From: Nitrospirota bacterium
Lineage (GTDB): Bacteria > Nitrospirota > Thermodesulfovibrionia > Thermodesulfovibrionales > Magnetobacteriaceae
Assembly (NCBI GenBank): GCA_015233265.1
Contig: JADFXZ010000013.1
Coordinates: 1-24,907, forward strand
Reading direction: 5' to 3'
Length of the DNA stretch: 24,907 nt
The position numbers were made by a program, and so were the translations under genes. Positions 8,470 through 15,608 of this stretch are shown one piece after another. Under the pieces are notes generated by a model. The model searched no databases, was not told the DNA's origin, and saw only the letters and a program-made list of their open reading frames with translations. Position 1 is the stretch's first letter. Each line of letters begins with the position of its first letter.

Positions 8470-9999
8470 ATGAACGACGCCGTAGTGTGCCAGGTATCGC
8501 TTGAGCAGTCATATCTGCTGACTGAGGCGATACTTCTGCCAGTTGTGGCGGCACTTGTGATGCTGTTTATAAACAAGGAGCGCCAGTCGGTCATTAAGTG
8601 GTTTGCCCTCATTGTCACGATAGCCAACGCGGGAATTGTAGTGCCGTTATTTACATGTTTTGATAAGTCAAGCGCCCATATGCAGTTCGTTGCGCGATAT
8701 GACTGGATAAAGGCGTGGCAAATAAGCTACTACGTCGGGGTTGACGGCATCAGCGTGCTATTTGTCCTGCTTTCGGCCATAGTAGCGATACTGTGTGTGA
8801 CAGTATCCTGGACTTCGGTAAAAGACAAGGTAAAGGAGTTTTATATTGCCATTTTATTAATCGAAGGGGCTATGATAGGGGTATTTTCCGCATTAGATAT
8901 GTTCTTATTTTACATGTTTTGGGAGGCCATGCTGATACCCATGTATCTGCTTATTGGTATCTGGGGAGGGCCGAACAGGCTCTATGCGGCGGTGAAGTTT
9001 TTTCTTTATACGCTGACAGGAAGTGTGCTGATGCTCTTAGGCGTGATTACCATTTATCTGACTACGGGGACGTTTGACATGGTCAGGCTGATGAGCACTC
9101 AACTGCCTTTAAATATGCAGATGGTGTTGTTTTGGGCCTTTTTTGCCGCGTTTGCCGTCAAGGTTCCCATGTTTCCAGTGCACACGTGGCTGCCTGACGC
9201 GCACACGGAGGCACCAACGGCTGGCAGTGTCATACTGGCGGCAATACTTATTAAGATGGGCGCCTATGGGTTTCTCAGGTTTTCGCTGCCTATGTTTCCA
9301 GATGCCTCACAGTCAATGGCCACGGTGATGATAGCCCTCTCAGTCATAGCCATCATATACGGCGGCATCATCTGTCTTTCCCAAAAGGATTTAAAACGGC
9401 TCATAGCGTATAGCTCGGTAAGCCATATGGGCTTTGTGACCTTGGGGATATTCAGCCTTAATATGCAGGGTATGGAGGGAGGCATCCTTCAGATGATAAA
9501 TCACGGAGTGATTACCGGGGCGCTGTTTTTGTGTGTCGGAATGGTGTATGAAAGGAGCCACACGAGGCAAATCTCGGACTACGGCGGCTTGGCAGACGTG
9601 ATGCCGGTGTTTGCGGCCTTCTTTATGGTCTTTACGTTTGCGTCAATTGGGCTTCCAGCTACGAATGGATTTGTTGGTGAGTTTCTGATAATCGTTGGCG
9701 GCTTTACGGCCAACAAGACCGCCGGTATTCTCAGTGCAACAGGGGTTATAATCGGCGCCGTATATATGTTGTGGCTTTATCAAAAGGTCTTCTACACGGG
9801 TGTAAACGAAAAGATTGCGGGGTTAAGCGACGTCAATCTCAGGGAAGTGATAACGCTCGTACCGCTTCTGATACTTGTGTTTTGGATAGGGGTCTATCCC
9901 AGTGCGTTTACGGGCTTTATGGATGCCTCAGTGACGGCTCTGCTTGTCAAACTAAAGGGCGGCGACATGCACGCGCTGCTTACGCACACACTAAAATAG
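8470..9999 (+). CDS. nuoM: NADH-quinone oxidoreductase subunit M (antiporter-like)
   Basis: Second antiporter-like proton-pumping subunit (MrpD-related), 509 residues. The motifs are MFLFYMFWEAMLIPMYLLIG with the conserved Glu, HTWLPDAHTEAPTAGSVILA with the following Lys-containing helix, and QKDLKRLIAYSSVSHMGFV. There is one NuoM here, not the doubled NuoM of some Nitrospira complexes. Start ATG 8470 has GGAGG at 8455-8459, ten bases away, after a 40-base gap from nuoL. The first 17 or so residues are polar, slightly longer than the common NuoM start, but the ribosome site supports this ATG. Confidence 0.96.
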   Translation: MNDAVVCQVSLEQSYLLTEAILLPVVAALVMLFINKERQSVIKWFALIVTIANAGIVVPLFTCFDKSSAHMQFVARYDWIKAWQISYYVGVDGISVLFVLLSAIVAILCVTVSWTSVKDKVKEFYIAILLIEGAMIGVFSALDMFLFYMFWEAMLIPMYLLIGIWGGPNRLYAAVKFFLYTLTGSVLMLLGVITIYLTTGTFDMVRLMSTQLPLNMQMVLFWAFFAAFAVKVPMFPVHTWLPDAHTEAPTAGSVILAAILIKMGAYGFLRFSLPMFPDASQSMATVMIALSVIAIIYGGIICLSQKDLKRLIAYSSVSHMGFVTLGIFSLNMQGMEGGILQMINHGVITGALFLCVGMVYERSHTRQISDYGGLADVMPVFAAFFMVFTFASIGLPATNGFVGEFLIIVGGFTANKTAGILSATGVIIGAVYMLWLYQKVFYTGVNEKIAGLSDVNLREVITLVPLLILVFWIGVYPSAFTGFMDASVTALLVKLKGGDMHALLTHTLK

Positions 10000-10049
10000 A
10001 AAGAGGGCAAGGCTGGCGGAATTATGATAGAACAGAGTATGGAGGATAG

Positions 10050-11492
10050 ATGCTGATTTTGCAACAACTAAGGCCGCTGATGCCGGAGCTTGCGCTGAGT
10101 ATGCTGGGCCTTGTCCTGTTGCTGGTGGAGGCCTTTGTAAAGAGGAAAGATATTGTGGCGGCTCTGGCGTTTCTGGGTGCCTTTGCGGCCATTTTCTCTT
10201 TAAAGTTTGTGTCTTTTGGCCCGTCTTTTAATGGGATGTTTATTTCTGACGGCTATAGTATCTTTTTTAAACTAATCTTTTTTGTGAATCTGATTCTATC
10301 GATTCTGATGTCTGTGAGGTATCTCAAGACCGAGGAGTCCTTTCACGGTGAGTACTACTGCCTGTTGGTGTTCTCAACAATTGGTATGATGGTCATGGCC
10401 TCAGCTGGCAATCTGATAACCCTGTTTCTGGGGCTTGAACTGATGGCCTTAAGTACATATGTACTTGCTGGATTTCTCAGGCACGACGGTAACTCAACGG
10501 AAGCCGCGGTTAAGTATTTCCTGACCGGGGGGTTTTCTACCGCGTTGCTGCTCTATGGCATAGCGCTTGTGTATGGTGCTACAGGCTCGATGGACCTAAG
10601 ACAGATTGCCGTGTATATGTCAGAGCATGACATCAATGGAAACCCAATGGCTGTCATAGCCCTGGTGCTGATGGCCTCTGCGTTTGCGTTTAAGATAGCG
10701 GCGGTGCCGTTTCACATGTGGGCGCCTGATGTATATGAAGGTGCTCCAACGCCTGTGACATCCTTCATGTCTATAGGGCCGAAGGCGGCGGGGTTTGCCG
10801 TGTTGGGCAGGGTGTTTTTATATGCCTTCTGCACACTGCATGTGCAGTGGGAGACGATATTCATAGTGCTGTCAGTACTTACCATGTCTGTTGGAAGCGT
10901 AATGGCGCTGGTGCAGACAAACATAAAGAGAATGCTTGCGTACTCCTCGATAGCACACGCTGGATATGTGCTGGTAGGTCTGATTGCCGGTGCGCCTGAG
11001 GGGATATCGGCTTCGATGAACTACCTGTTGATATATACGTTTATGAATATAGGGGCATTTTCGGTCATACTGCTGTTGAACACGAAGGAATTCAAGGCGC
11101 TACAGATTAGTGATCTCTCAGGTCTTGGCAGGGCACATCCCTTAGTGGGCGTGGCAATGCTGATATGTATGTTTTCGCTGACGGGGATACCGCCCATGGC
11201 CGGGTTTATTGGGAAGTTTTATGTGTTTATGGCCGCTGTAAGGAGTGGTTATCTGTGGTTGACCATTGTGGCGGTGATGTTTAGTGTGGTCTCGGCATTT
11301 TTCTATCTGAGGATAGTGATGTATATGTATATGAAGGAGCCGCAGAGGCCGCAGATGGTGCTGGTGCCTTCAAATGCCCTCAGCGTGTCGCTTGCCGTCT
11401 CTGTAGTGTTTGTCCTTCTGATTGGGGTTATGCCTGAGCGATTCTTAGAATTCGCAAAGGCGGCAGTCGAGAAAATCCTTTTAAATCAGTAA
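10050..11492 (+). CDS. nuoN: NADH-quinone oxidoreductase subunit N (antiporter-like)
   Basis: Third antiporter-like subunit, last gene of the operon, 480 residues. Visible motifs: LITLFLGLELMALSTYVLAGF with the conserved Glu, HMWAPDVYEGAPTPVTSFMS with the SIGPKAAGFAVL lysine helix, and QTNIKRMLAYSSIAHAGYVL. Start ATG 10050 has GGAGG at 10041-10045. A 50-base gap separates it from nuoM with no clear promoter. The stop is only 15 bases from the 3' end of the convergent haemerythrin gene and no hairpin terminator is apparent there. Confidence 0.96.
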   Translation: MLILQQLRPLMPELALSMLGLVLLLVEAFVKRKDIVAALAFLGAFAAIFSLKFVSFGPSFNGMFISDGYSIFFKLIFFVNLILSILMSVRYLKTEESFHGEYYCLLVFSTIGMMVMASAGNLITLFLGLELMALSTYVLAGFLRHDGNSTEAAVKYFLTGGFSTALLLYGIALVYGATGSMDLRQIAVYMSEHDINGNPMAVIALVLMASAFAFKIAAVPFHMWAPDVYEGAPTPVTSFMSIGPKAAGFAVLGRVFLYAFCTLHVQWETIFIVLSVLTMSVGSVMALVQTNIKRMLAYSSIAHAGYVLVGLIAGAPEGISASMNYLLIYTFMNIGAFSVILLLNTKEFKALQISDLSGLGRAHPLVGVAMLICMFSLTGIPPMAGFIGKFYVFMAAVRSGYLWLTIVAVMFSVVSAFFYLRIVMYMYMKEPQRPQMVLVPSNALSVSLAVSVVFVLLIGVMPERFLEFAKAAVEKILLNQ

Positions 11493-11507
11493 CCAGCAAC
11501 GTCCATG

Positions 11508-11933
11508 CTACGTCTTAGACATTCGTGGTTTTAGAAAATATGCCATCTTCTGGTCAGTAACCTTGATGTGCTTAACAAGCCAGTCCACTGCCTGATTTTG
11601 AGTTGCCGTTATAATGAGGTCGGTAGCGCCGTCTTTTTCAAACATACGCACCAGAGATGAGTAACTTTTAAGAAAATCCATGTGTTCTTTTTTATGACCG
11701 TCGTAGTCAGGGTAGTGATACTTAGTCATAAATTCCTCTTCGGTTTTGAAATGGTCGAGGACATAACCGCCTAGAAATCTAAGTACCTTATGCAGCTCCG
11801 CTTCCTTTTTAGCTGGCTCAATGTTTTCTATGTCCAAACTGATGAGCGCGCTGATGCGTGCAAATATTTCCTTGTGCTGATTGTCGATGGTATCGACTCC
11901 CGTTGCCAGGCTGTTATTCCACTGTATTTCCAT
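11508..11933 (-). CDS. Bacteriohaemerythrin (non-haem di-iron O2-binding protein)
   Basis: Single-domain haemerythrin of 141 residues that should bind O2 reversibly at a di-iron centre in the cytoplasm. All expected ligands are present in the right order: H20 (NQHKEIF), H61 and E65 (HFKTEEEF), H80 and H84 (HKKEH), H122 and D127 (HIKVTDQK). It begins with the typical IQWNNSLATGVDTIDNQH. The minus-strand Shine-Dalgarno GGAGGA (plus 11940-11945) lies 7-8 bases before the ATG. It is convergent with nuoN. The role is inferred to be O2 sensing, storage or detoxification next to a respiratory complex; the sequence does not say which. Confidence 0.93.
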   Translation of the reverse strand: MEIQWNNSLATGVDTIDNQHKEIFARISALISLDIENIEPAKKEAELHKVLRFLGGYVLDHFKTEEEFMTKYHYPDYDGHKKEHMDFLKSYSSLVRMFEKDGATDLIITATQNQAVDWLVKHIKVTDQKMAYFLKPRMSKT

Positions 11934-12015
11934 GTTGTATCCTCCAATTCGCTGGTATGCAATTTATTATCTGACGAACAAGCACACTCAGCCTAAGCTC
12001 TCTACCTCTGATGAT

Positions 12016-12045
12016 AGCATAAACTGGTAAAAACATAAAAGTCAA
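12016..12045 (-). promoter_or_regulatory. Promoter for the haemerythrin gene
   Basis: On the minus strand TTGACT (plus 12040-12045, 5 of 6 to -35) is followed after 18 bases by TATGCT (plus 12016-12021, 4 of 6 to -10). The start point would be near 12009, giving a leader of about 75 bases that ends in the GGAGGA ribosome site. Read directly from sequence; activity inferred. Confidence 0.5.
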
Positions 12046-12112
12046 GCGGAGATCCTAAATTCCTAAATCAGGTCTGGGTCATAAAAATGGGTTAAGCTGT
12101 AGAACTGGGCTA

Positions 12113-12142
12113 TTGAGGAAATCTTGTCTCTTATGCCATAAT
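12113..12142 (+). promoter_or_regulatory. Possible promoter overlapping the methyltransferase start
   Basis: TTGAGG (12113-12118), an 18-base spacer, then CATAAT (12137-12142, 5 of 6). Transcription would start around 12149-12150, exactly at the in-frame ATG at 12150, predicting a leaderless mRNA. No Shine-Dalgarno stands at a usable distance from either ATG (the only GAGG is more than 20 bases away). This is a weak-to-moderate match and could be chance. Confidence 0.35.
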
Positions 12143-13742
12143 GACATCTATGAATAAACTATTTTATGGTGATAATTTGTATGTTTTAACAGATCATATT
12201 TCTGATGTTTCTGTAGACCTAATTTATCTTGACCCGCCATTTAATTCTAAGGCTGATTATAATATATTATTCAAAGAGCAGACGGGTGAATCATCGGGTG
12301 CGCAAATCACTGCGTTTGAGGATACATGGCATTGGAACGAGGAAGTAGAGCGGATTTTTCAGAATATTGTGGACACTTCCCCTGCCAATGTTGTGGAGAT
12401 GATGACCGCGTTTAAGAAATTCGTCGGGCTTAACGATATGATGGCTTATCTGACTATGATGTGTGTGCGTTTGGTTGAGCTTAGGCGGGTGTTGAAAGAA
12501 ACAGGCTCTATTTATCTTCACTGCGACCCTACAGCAAGCCATTATCTAAAAATACTCATGGATACGATATTCGGTAAAAAGAACTTTAGGAATGAGATTG
12601 TATGGCAAAGGTCATTTGCACATAGCGATTCTAAAAAATTTGGTTCTAATGTTGACTATATATTGTATTATTTAAAAGGCGATAAATATGTATTCAACAC
12701 GATATATCAACCATATAGCGACAAATACAAGTCTCGCTTTAAAGATATTGACCAAGATGAAAATCCGTGGGACGGCAGTAATTTAAGCGCAAAAGGATTG
12801 CGAGGCGGTGGATATGAATATGAATACAAAGGCTGTAAATCTTATTGGCGGTGTCCCATTGAGACAATGGAGAGATTAGATAAAGAAGGCAGGCTGCATT
12901 TTACAAAAAACAAAGGCATCCGCCTGAAGAACTACCTCAGCGAACGAAAGGGTAGGGCTTGCCAATCATTATGGGACGACATTTACCCAATTAACTCACA
13001 GGCCAAAGAACGCTTAGGCTATCCAACCCAAAAACCTATAGCCCTATTAGAACGTATTATATCAGCCTCGTCCAACGAAGGCGATATTATTCTTGACCCT
13101 TTTTGCGGCTGCGGCACGACTATAACGGCTGCACAGAAGTTAAACCGTCAATGGATAGGCATAGATATAACGCACCTTGCCACAAACCTTATCAAAAAAC
13201 GATTAAAAGACATGTTTGACCTTGAATCAAAAAAAGATTATCTTGTCATTGGAGAGCCAGAGGACGTAACCGGCGCACAAGAGCTTGCCAATCAAAACCG
13301 TTATCAATTCCAGTGGTGGGCACTGTCTCTTATCAATGCCCGTCCTTATGGAGATAAGAAAAAAGGTAAGGATACAGGCATTGACGGATATATCTATTTC
13401 AATGAAGCAATGGGCAAAATAGCTAAGGCCATTGTGTCTGTCAAAAGCGGCAGCGTTAGTGTCAAGGATATTCGGGACTTGGGGCATGTGATGGATAGAG
13501 ATCAAGCGCAACTTGGAATATTCATAACCTTAAAAGAGCCTACACGGGATATGAAAAAGGAAGCGGTTGGCAAGGGATTATACCGGTTTACTATCTTAAA
13601 CAAAGATTACGCGGCAATACAGATATTAACGATTAAAGATTTATTCGACGGTAAGAAGCCTGACATTCCATCAATTTATCAGATTTCAACATACAAAAAA
13701 GCCGGAGCTGTCGACCCCGCTGACGAGCGATTAGATTTTTAA
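12141..13742 (+). CDS. Beta-class DNA methyltransferase fused to a C-terminal PD-(D/E)xK-like nuclease domain
   Basis: Site-specific DNA amino-methyltransferase (N6-adenine or N4-cytosine) of 533 residues. The catalytic motif IV DPPFNS (31-36) comes before the SAM-binding motif I (DPFCGCGTT, 319-327), the order of the beta class as in type III Mod proteins; the segment between should hold the target recognition region. Residues about 390-533 follow a different pattern: FQWWALSLINARPYG, then GIDG with D415, then VSVKSG with K435, resembling Mrr/PD-(D/E)xK folds in methyltransferase-nuclease fusions. The residue two before K435 is Ser rather than Asp/Glu/Gln, so cleavage is uncertain. The likely native start is ATG 12150 (MNKLFYGDNLYVL), nine bases inside. 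No separate restriction, Res or specificity gene is adjacent. The coding is more AT-rich than the flanking nuo and trpA genes, which hints at transfer. Confidence 0.85.
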   Translation: MTSMNKLFYGDNLYVLTDHISDVSVDLIYLDPPFNSKADYNILFKEQTGESSGAQITAFEDTWHWNEEVERIFQNIVDTSPANVVEMMTAFKKFVGLNDMMAYLTMMCVRLVELRRVLKETGSIYLHCDPTASHYLKILMDTIFGKKNFRNEIVWQRSFAHSDSKKFGSNVDYILYYLKGDKYVFNTIYQPYSDKYKSRFKDIDQDENPWDGSNLSAKGLRGGGYEYEYKGCKSYWRCPIETMERLDKEGRLHFTKNKGIRLKNYLSERKGRACQSLWDDIYPINSQAKERLGYPTQKPIALLERIISASSNEGDIILDPFCGCGTTITAAQKLNRQWIGIDITHLATNLIKKRLKDMFDLESKKDYLVIGEPEDVTGAQELANQNRYQFQWWALSLINARPYGDKKKGKDTGIDGYIYFNEAMGKIAKAIVSVKSGSVSVKDIRDLGHVMDRDQAQLGIFITLKEPTRDMKKEAVGKGLYRFTILNKDYAAIQILTIKDLFDGKKPDIPSIYQISTYKKAGAVDPADERLDF

Positions 13743-13844
13743 ATAAGAAATTAAACTCAGACACTACCTTAATCTGGTGTCAATCCGTGTATCACTATGT
13801 CCAGCTTGCTTACTGAAAAAAACTACCCGCGCACAATGGTTTAA

Positions 13845-13853
13845 TGGTATAAT
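13845..13853 (+). promoter_or_regulatory. Extended -10 promoter upstream of trpA
   Basis: TGGTATAAT is a perfect extended -10 element (TGn plus TATAAT at 13848-13853). No convincing -35 lies 16-18 bases upstream, which extended -10 promoters can tolerate. The start point would be near 13860, about 60 bases before trpA. The leader contains GCACA (13866-13870) and TGTGC (13881-13885), a short inverted repeat too weak to call an attenuator; no leader peptide with Trp codons was seen. Confidence 0.5.
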
Positions 13854-13921
13854 ACCCTGCCGATGGCACAATTTAAAAGATGTGCAATTGAGAAACTCCG
13901 GAAGGGGGCGGTTAACACGAT

Positions 13922-14707
13922 ATGACACACTCTGCGATTACCGAGCGATTTTTAAAAATTAAAGAGGCAAATAACGGGAGAAAGGCGTTTATTCCATATA
14001 TCATGGCCGGGGAGCCGTCGCTTGCTTCAACGGCGGTCATTGTTTCGGAGCTTGAGGAGATGGGGGCTGATATTATCGAGCTTGGCGTACCGTTTTCAGA
14101 CCCGGTTGCCGACGGCCCCACAATTCAACATGCCGCGATGAGGGCACTGGGCCGCGGGGTAACGCTTCGTAAGGTCATCGATATGGTCAAATCAATCAGA
14201 CAGAAGTCGCTCATTCCTATTGTCCTGATGACGTATTTTAATCCAGTGCTGAAGTTTGGACTTAATAATTTCATTGACTCTGCCCTCAAAAGCGGCGTTG
14301 ATGGTATAATCATTCCGGACTTACCGCCGGATGAGGAGACGGAGTTTATTGCCTCGTGCCATAAAAACGGCCCTGATACGATTTTCCTTGTTGCCCCAAC
14401 ATCAACAGACGCCAGGATTGATCTCGTTGCAAATCAATCGCGCGGGTTTATCTACTACGTATCGCTAACCGGCATAACCGGCGCTGACATATCGATTGAT
14501 GACACCCTTAGGGGGCAGATAGAAAAGATTCGCTCTAGTTCAAATAAACCAGTAGCAGTCGGCTTCGGCGTAAAGACAGGCGGCGAGGCGGGTAGGGTGG
14601 CGGAAATTGCAGACGGGGTCATCGTAGGCAGCGCCATTGTCAAGGCCGTCGATGAAGGACACGAAACATTCAGGACGCTTGTGAAATCCCTCAGGGCGGC
14701 GATATAA
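13922..14707 (+). CDS. trpA: Tryptophan synthase alpha chain
   Basis: Cleaves indole-3-glycerol phosphate to indole and glyceraldehyde 3-phosphate, the indole normally being channelled to TrpB. It is a (beta/alpha)8 barrel of 261 residues, with the catalytic Glu at E53 in IIELGVPFSDP and Asp at D64 in VADGP, plus DLPPDE and the phosphate-binding GFGVKTGGEA region. The AAGGGGG near 13902-13909 provides the ribosome site for ATG 13922. It heads a tight operon with accD, folC and crcB, six bases before accD. In many bacteria trpF-trpB precede this block; here the preceding gene is the methyltransferase, so TrpB must be encoded elsewhere if the pathway is complete. Confidence 0.96.
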   Translation: MTHSAITERFLKIKEANNGRKAFIPYIMAGEPSLASTAVIVSELEEMGADIIELGVPFSDPVADGPTIQHAAMRALGRGVTLRKVIDMVKSIRQKSLIPIVLMTYFNPVLKFGLNNFIDSALKSGVDGIIIPDLPPDEETEFIASCHKNGPDTIFLVAPTSTDARIDLVANQSRGFIYYVSLTGITGADISIDDTLRGQIEKIRSSSNKPVAVGFGVKTGGEAGRVAEIADGVIVGSAIVKAVDEGHETFRTLVKSLRAAI

Positions 14708-14713
14708 AGCTCG

Positions 14714-15583
14714 ATGGCATGGTTTAAAAAGACAAAGGACATTGCCGCGGGCAGCGACCATTCGAAAAAAGTAAAAATCCCCGAGGGTCTCTGGGTCAAA
14801 TGTGCTGACTGTAAGGAGATTGTCTACAGGAAGGAATTCGAGAAAAATCTCAAAGTCTGCCCCAAGTGCAACTATCACAGCCGAATCGGTGTAAGAGAGC
14901 GAATAAGTCTCACAACAGACGCGGGGAGTTTCGTAGAGATTGCCGCTTCTCTGCATTCATGCGACCCGCTTGGCTTTACTGATACAATATCATACAAGGA
15001 TCGTTTAGAGACTAACCAGTCAAAGGCCGGCCTCAAAGACGCGATAATAGCCGGTACGGCGATGATTAATAAAAATCCTGCCGTTGTCGCAGTGATGGAT
15101 TTTTCGTTCATGGGCGGGTCTATGGGCAGTGCCGTCGGGGAGAAGATGTCAAGGGCTGCCGAAGCGGCCATAGAAAACCGTCTTCCTCTGATAGTGTTTA
15201 CGTCCTCTGGAGGGGCGCGAATGCAAGAGGGGATATTTTCTTTGATGCAGATGGCAAAGGTATCAGCTGTAGTAGGACAGCTCAAGCGCAATTGCCTGCC
15301 ATATATAACCATTCTGACAGACCCCACATTCGGAGGTGTTAGCGCCAGTTTTGCCATGCTTGGGGATATAATCATAGCAGAACCAAAGAGCCTGATAGGA
15401 TTTGCCGGTGCGCGGGTAATTCAGCAGACTATCAACCAGCAGCTGCCCGAAGACTTTCAGCAGGCCGAATTTCTCCTGAAAAAGGGCCTCATAGACATGG
15501 TAATCCACAGAAAAGACTTAAAGGCAGCCATTGCGAGGCTTATCAGAATACTAAGGGGAAGCCCCAAAAGTGCCAGAGATTAG
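14714..15583 (+). CDS. accD: Acetyl-CoA carboxylase carboxyltransferase subunit beta
   Basis: Beta subunit of the carboxyltransferase that, with AccA, moves the carboxyl group from biotin to acetyl-CoA to give malonyl-CoA for fatty-acid synthesis. The N-terminal zinc ribbon has C30, C33, C49 and C52 (CADC ... CPKC). The crotonase-like core has FMGGSMGSAVGEK, SSGGARMQEG and PTFGGVSASFAMLGD, all expected for AccD. At 289 residues it is full length. The stop is three bases before folC, and the last codons form one copy of a 16-base repeat that recurs at the folC start. Confidence 0.96.
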   Translation: MAWFKKTKDIAAGSDHSKKVKIPEGLWVKCADCKEIVYRKEFEKNLKVCPKCNYHSRIGVRERISLTTDAGSFVEIAASLHSCDPLGFTDTISYKDRLETNQSKAGLKDAIIAGTAMINKNPAVVAVMDFSFMGGSMGSAVGEKMSRAAEAAIENRLPLIVFTSSGGARMQEGIFSLMQMAKVSAVVGQLKRNCLPYITILTDPTFGGVSASFAMLGDIIIAEPKSLIGFAGARVIQQTINQQLPEDFQQAEFLLKKGLIDMVIHRKDLKAAIARLIRILRGSPKSARD

Positions 15584-15608
15584 AAATGCCAGAGATTAAA
15601 AATGCCAG
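15571..15608 (+). repeat. 16-base near-perfect tandem repeat across the accD stop and folC start
   Basis: TGCCAGAGATTAGAAA (from 15571) is followed at once by TGCCAGAGATTAAAAA (from 15587) and then TGCCAGA (from 15603). The first copy encodes the end of AccD with its TAG; the second encodes FolC residues 1-6. The ATG in the third partial copy (15602) is out of frame. The unit looks like a slippage duplication fixed at the gene junction. Confidence 0.8.

Noticed and set aside
12001..12140. Mobile-element ends flanking the methyltransferase
   Set aside because: Only a short tandem TCCTAAAT pair (about 12053-12068) was seen; no terminal inverted repeats, target duplication, transposase or integrase.
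13763..13790. GACAC ... GTGTC hairpin after the methyltransferase as a terminator
   Set aside because: Only a 5-base stem with a long loop and no following T-run.
13777..13962. Short plus-strand open frame (61 residues) overlapping the trpA start
   Set aside because: No ribosome site, no recognisable domain, and it overlaps the well-supported trpA start; it lies in the trpA promoter and leader.
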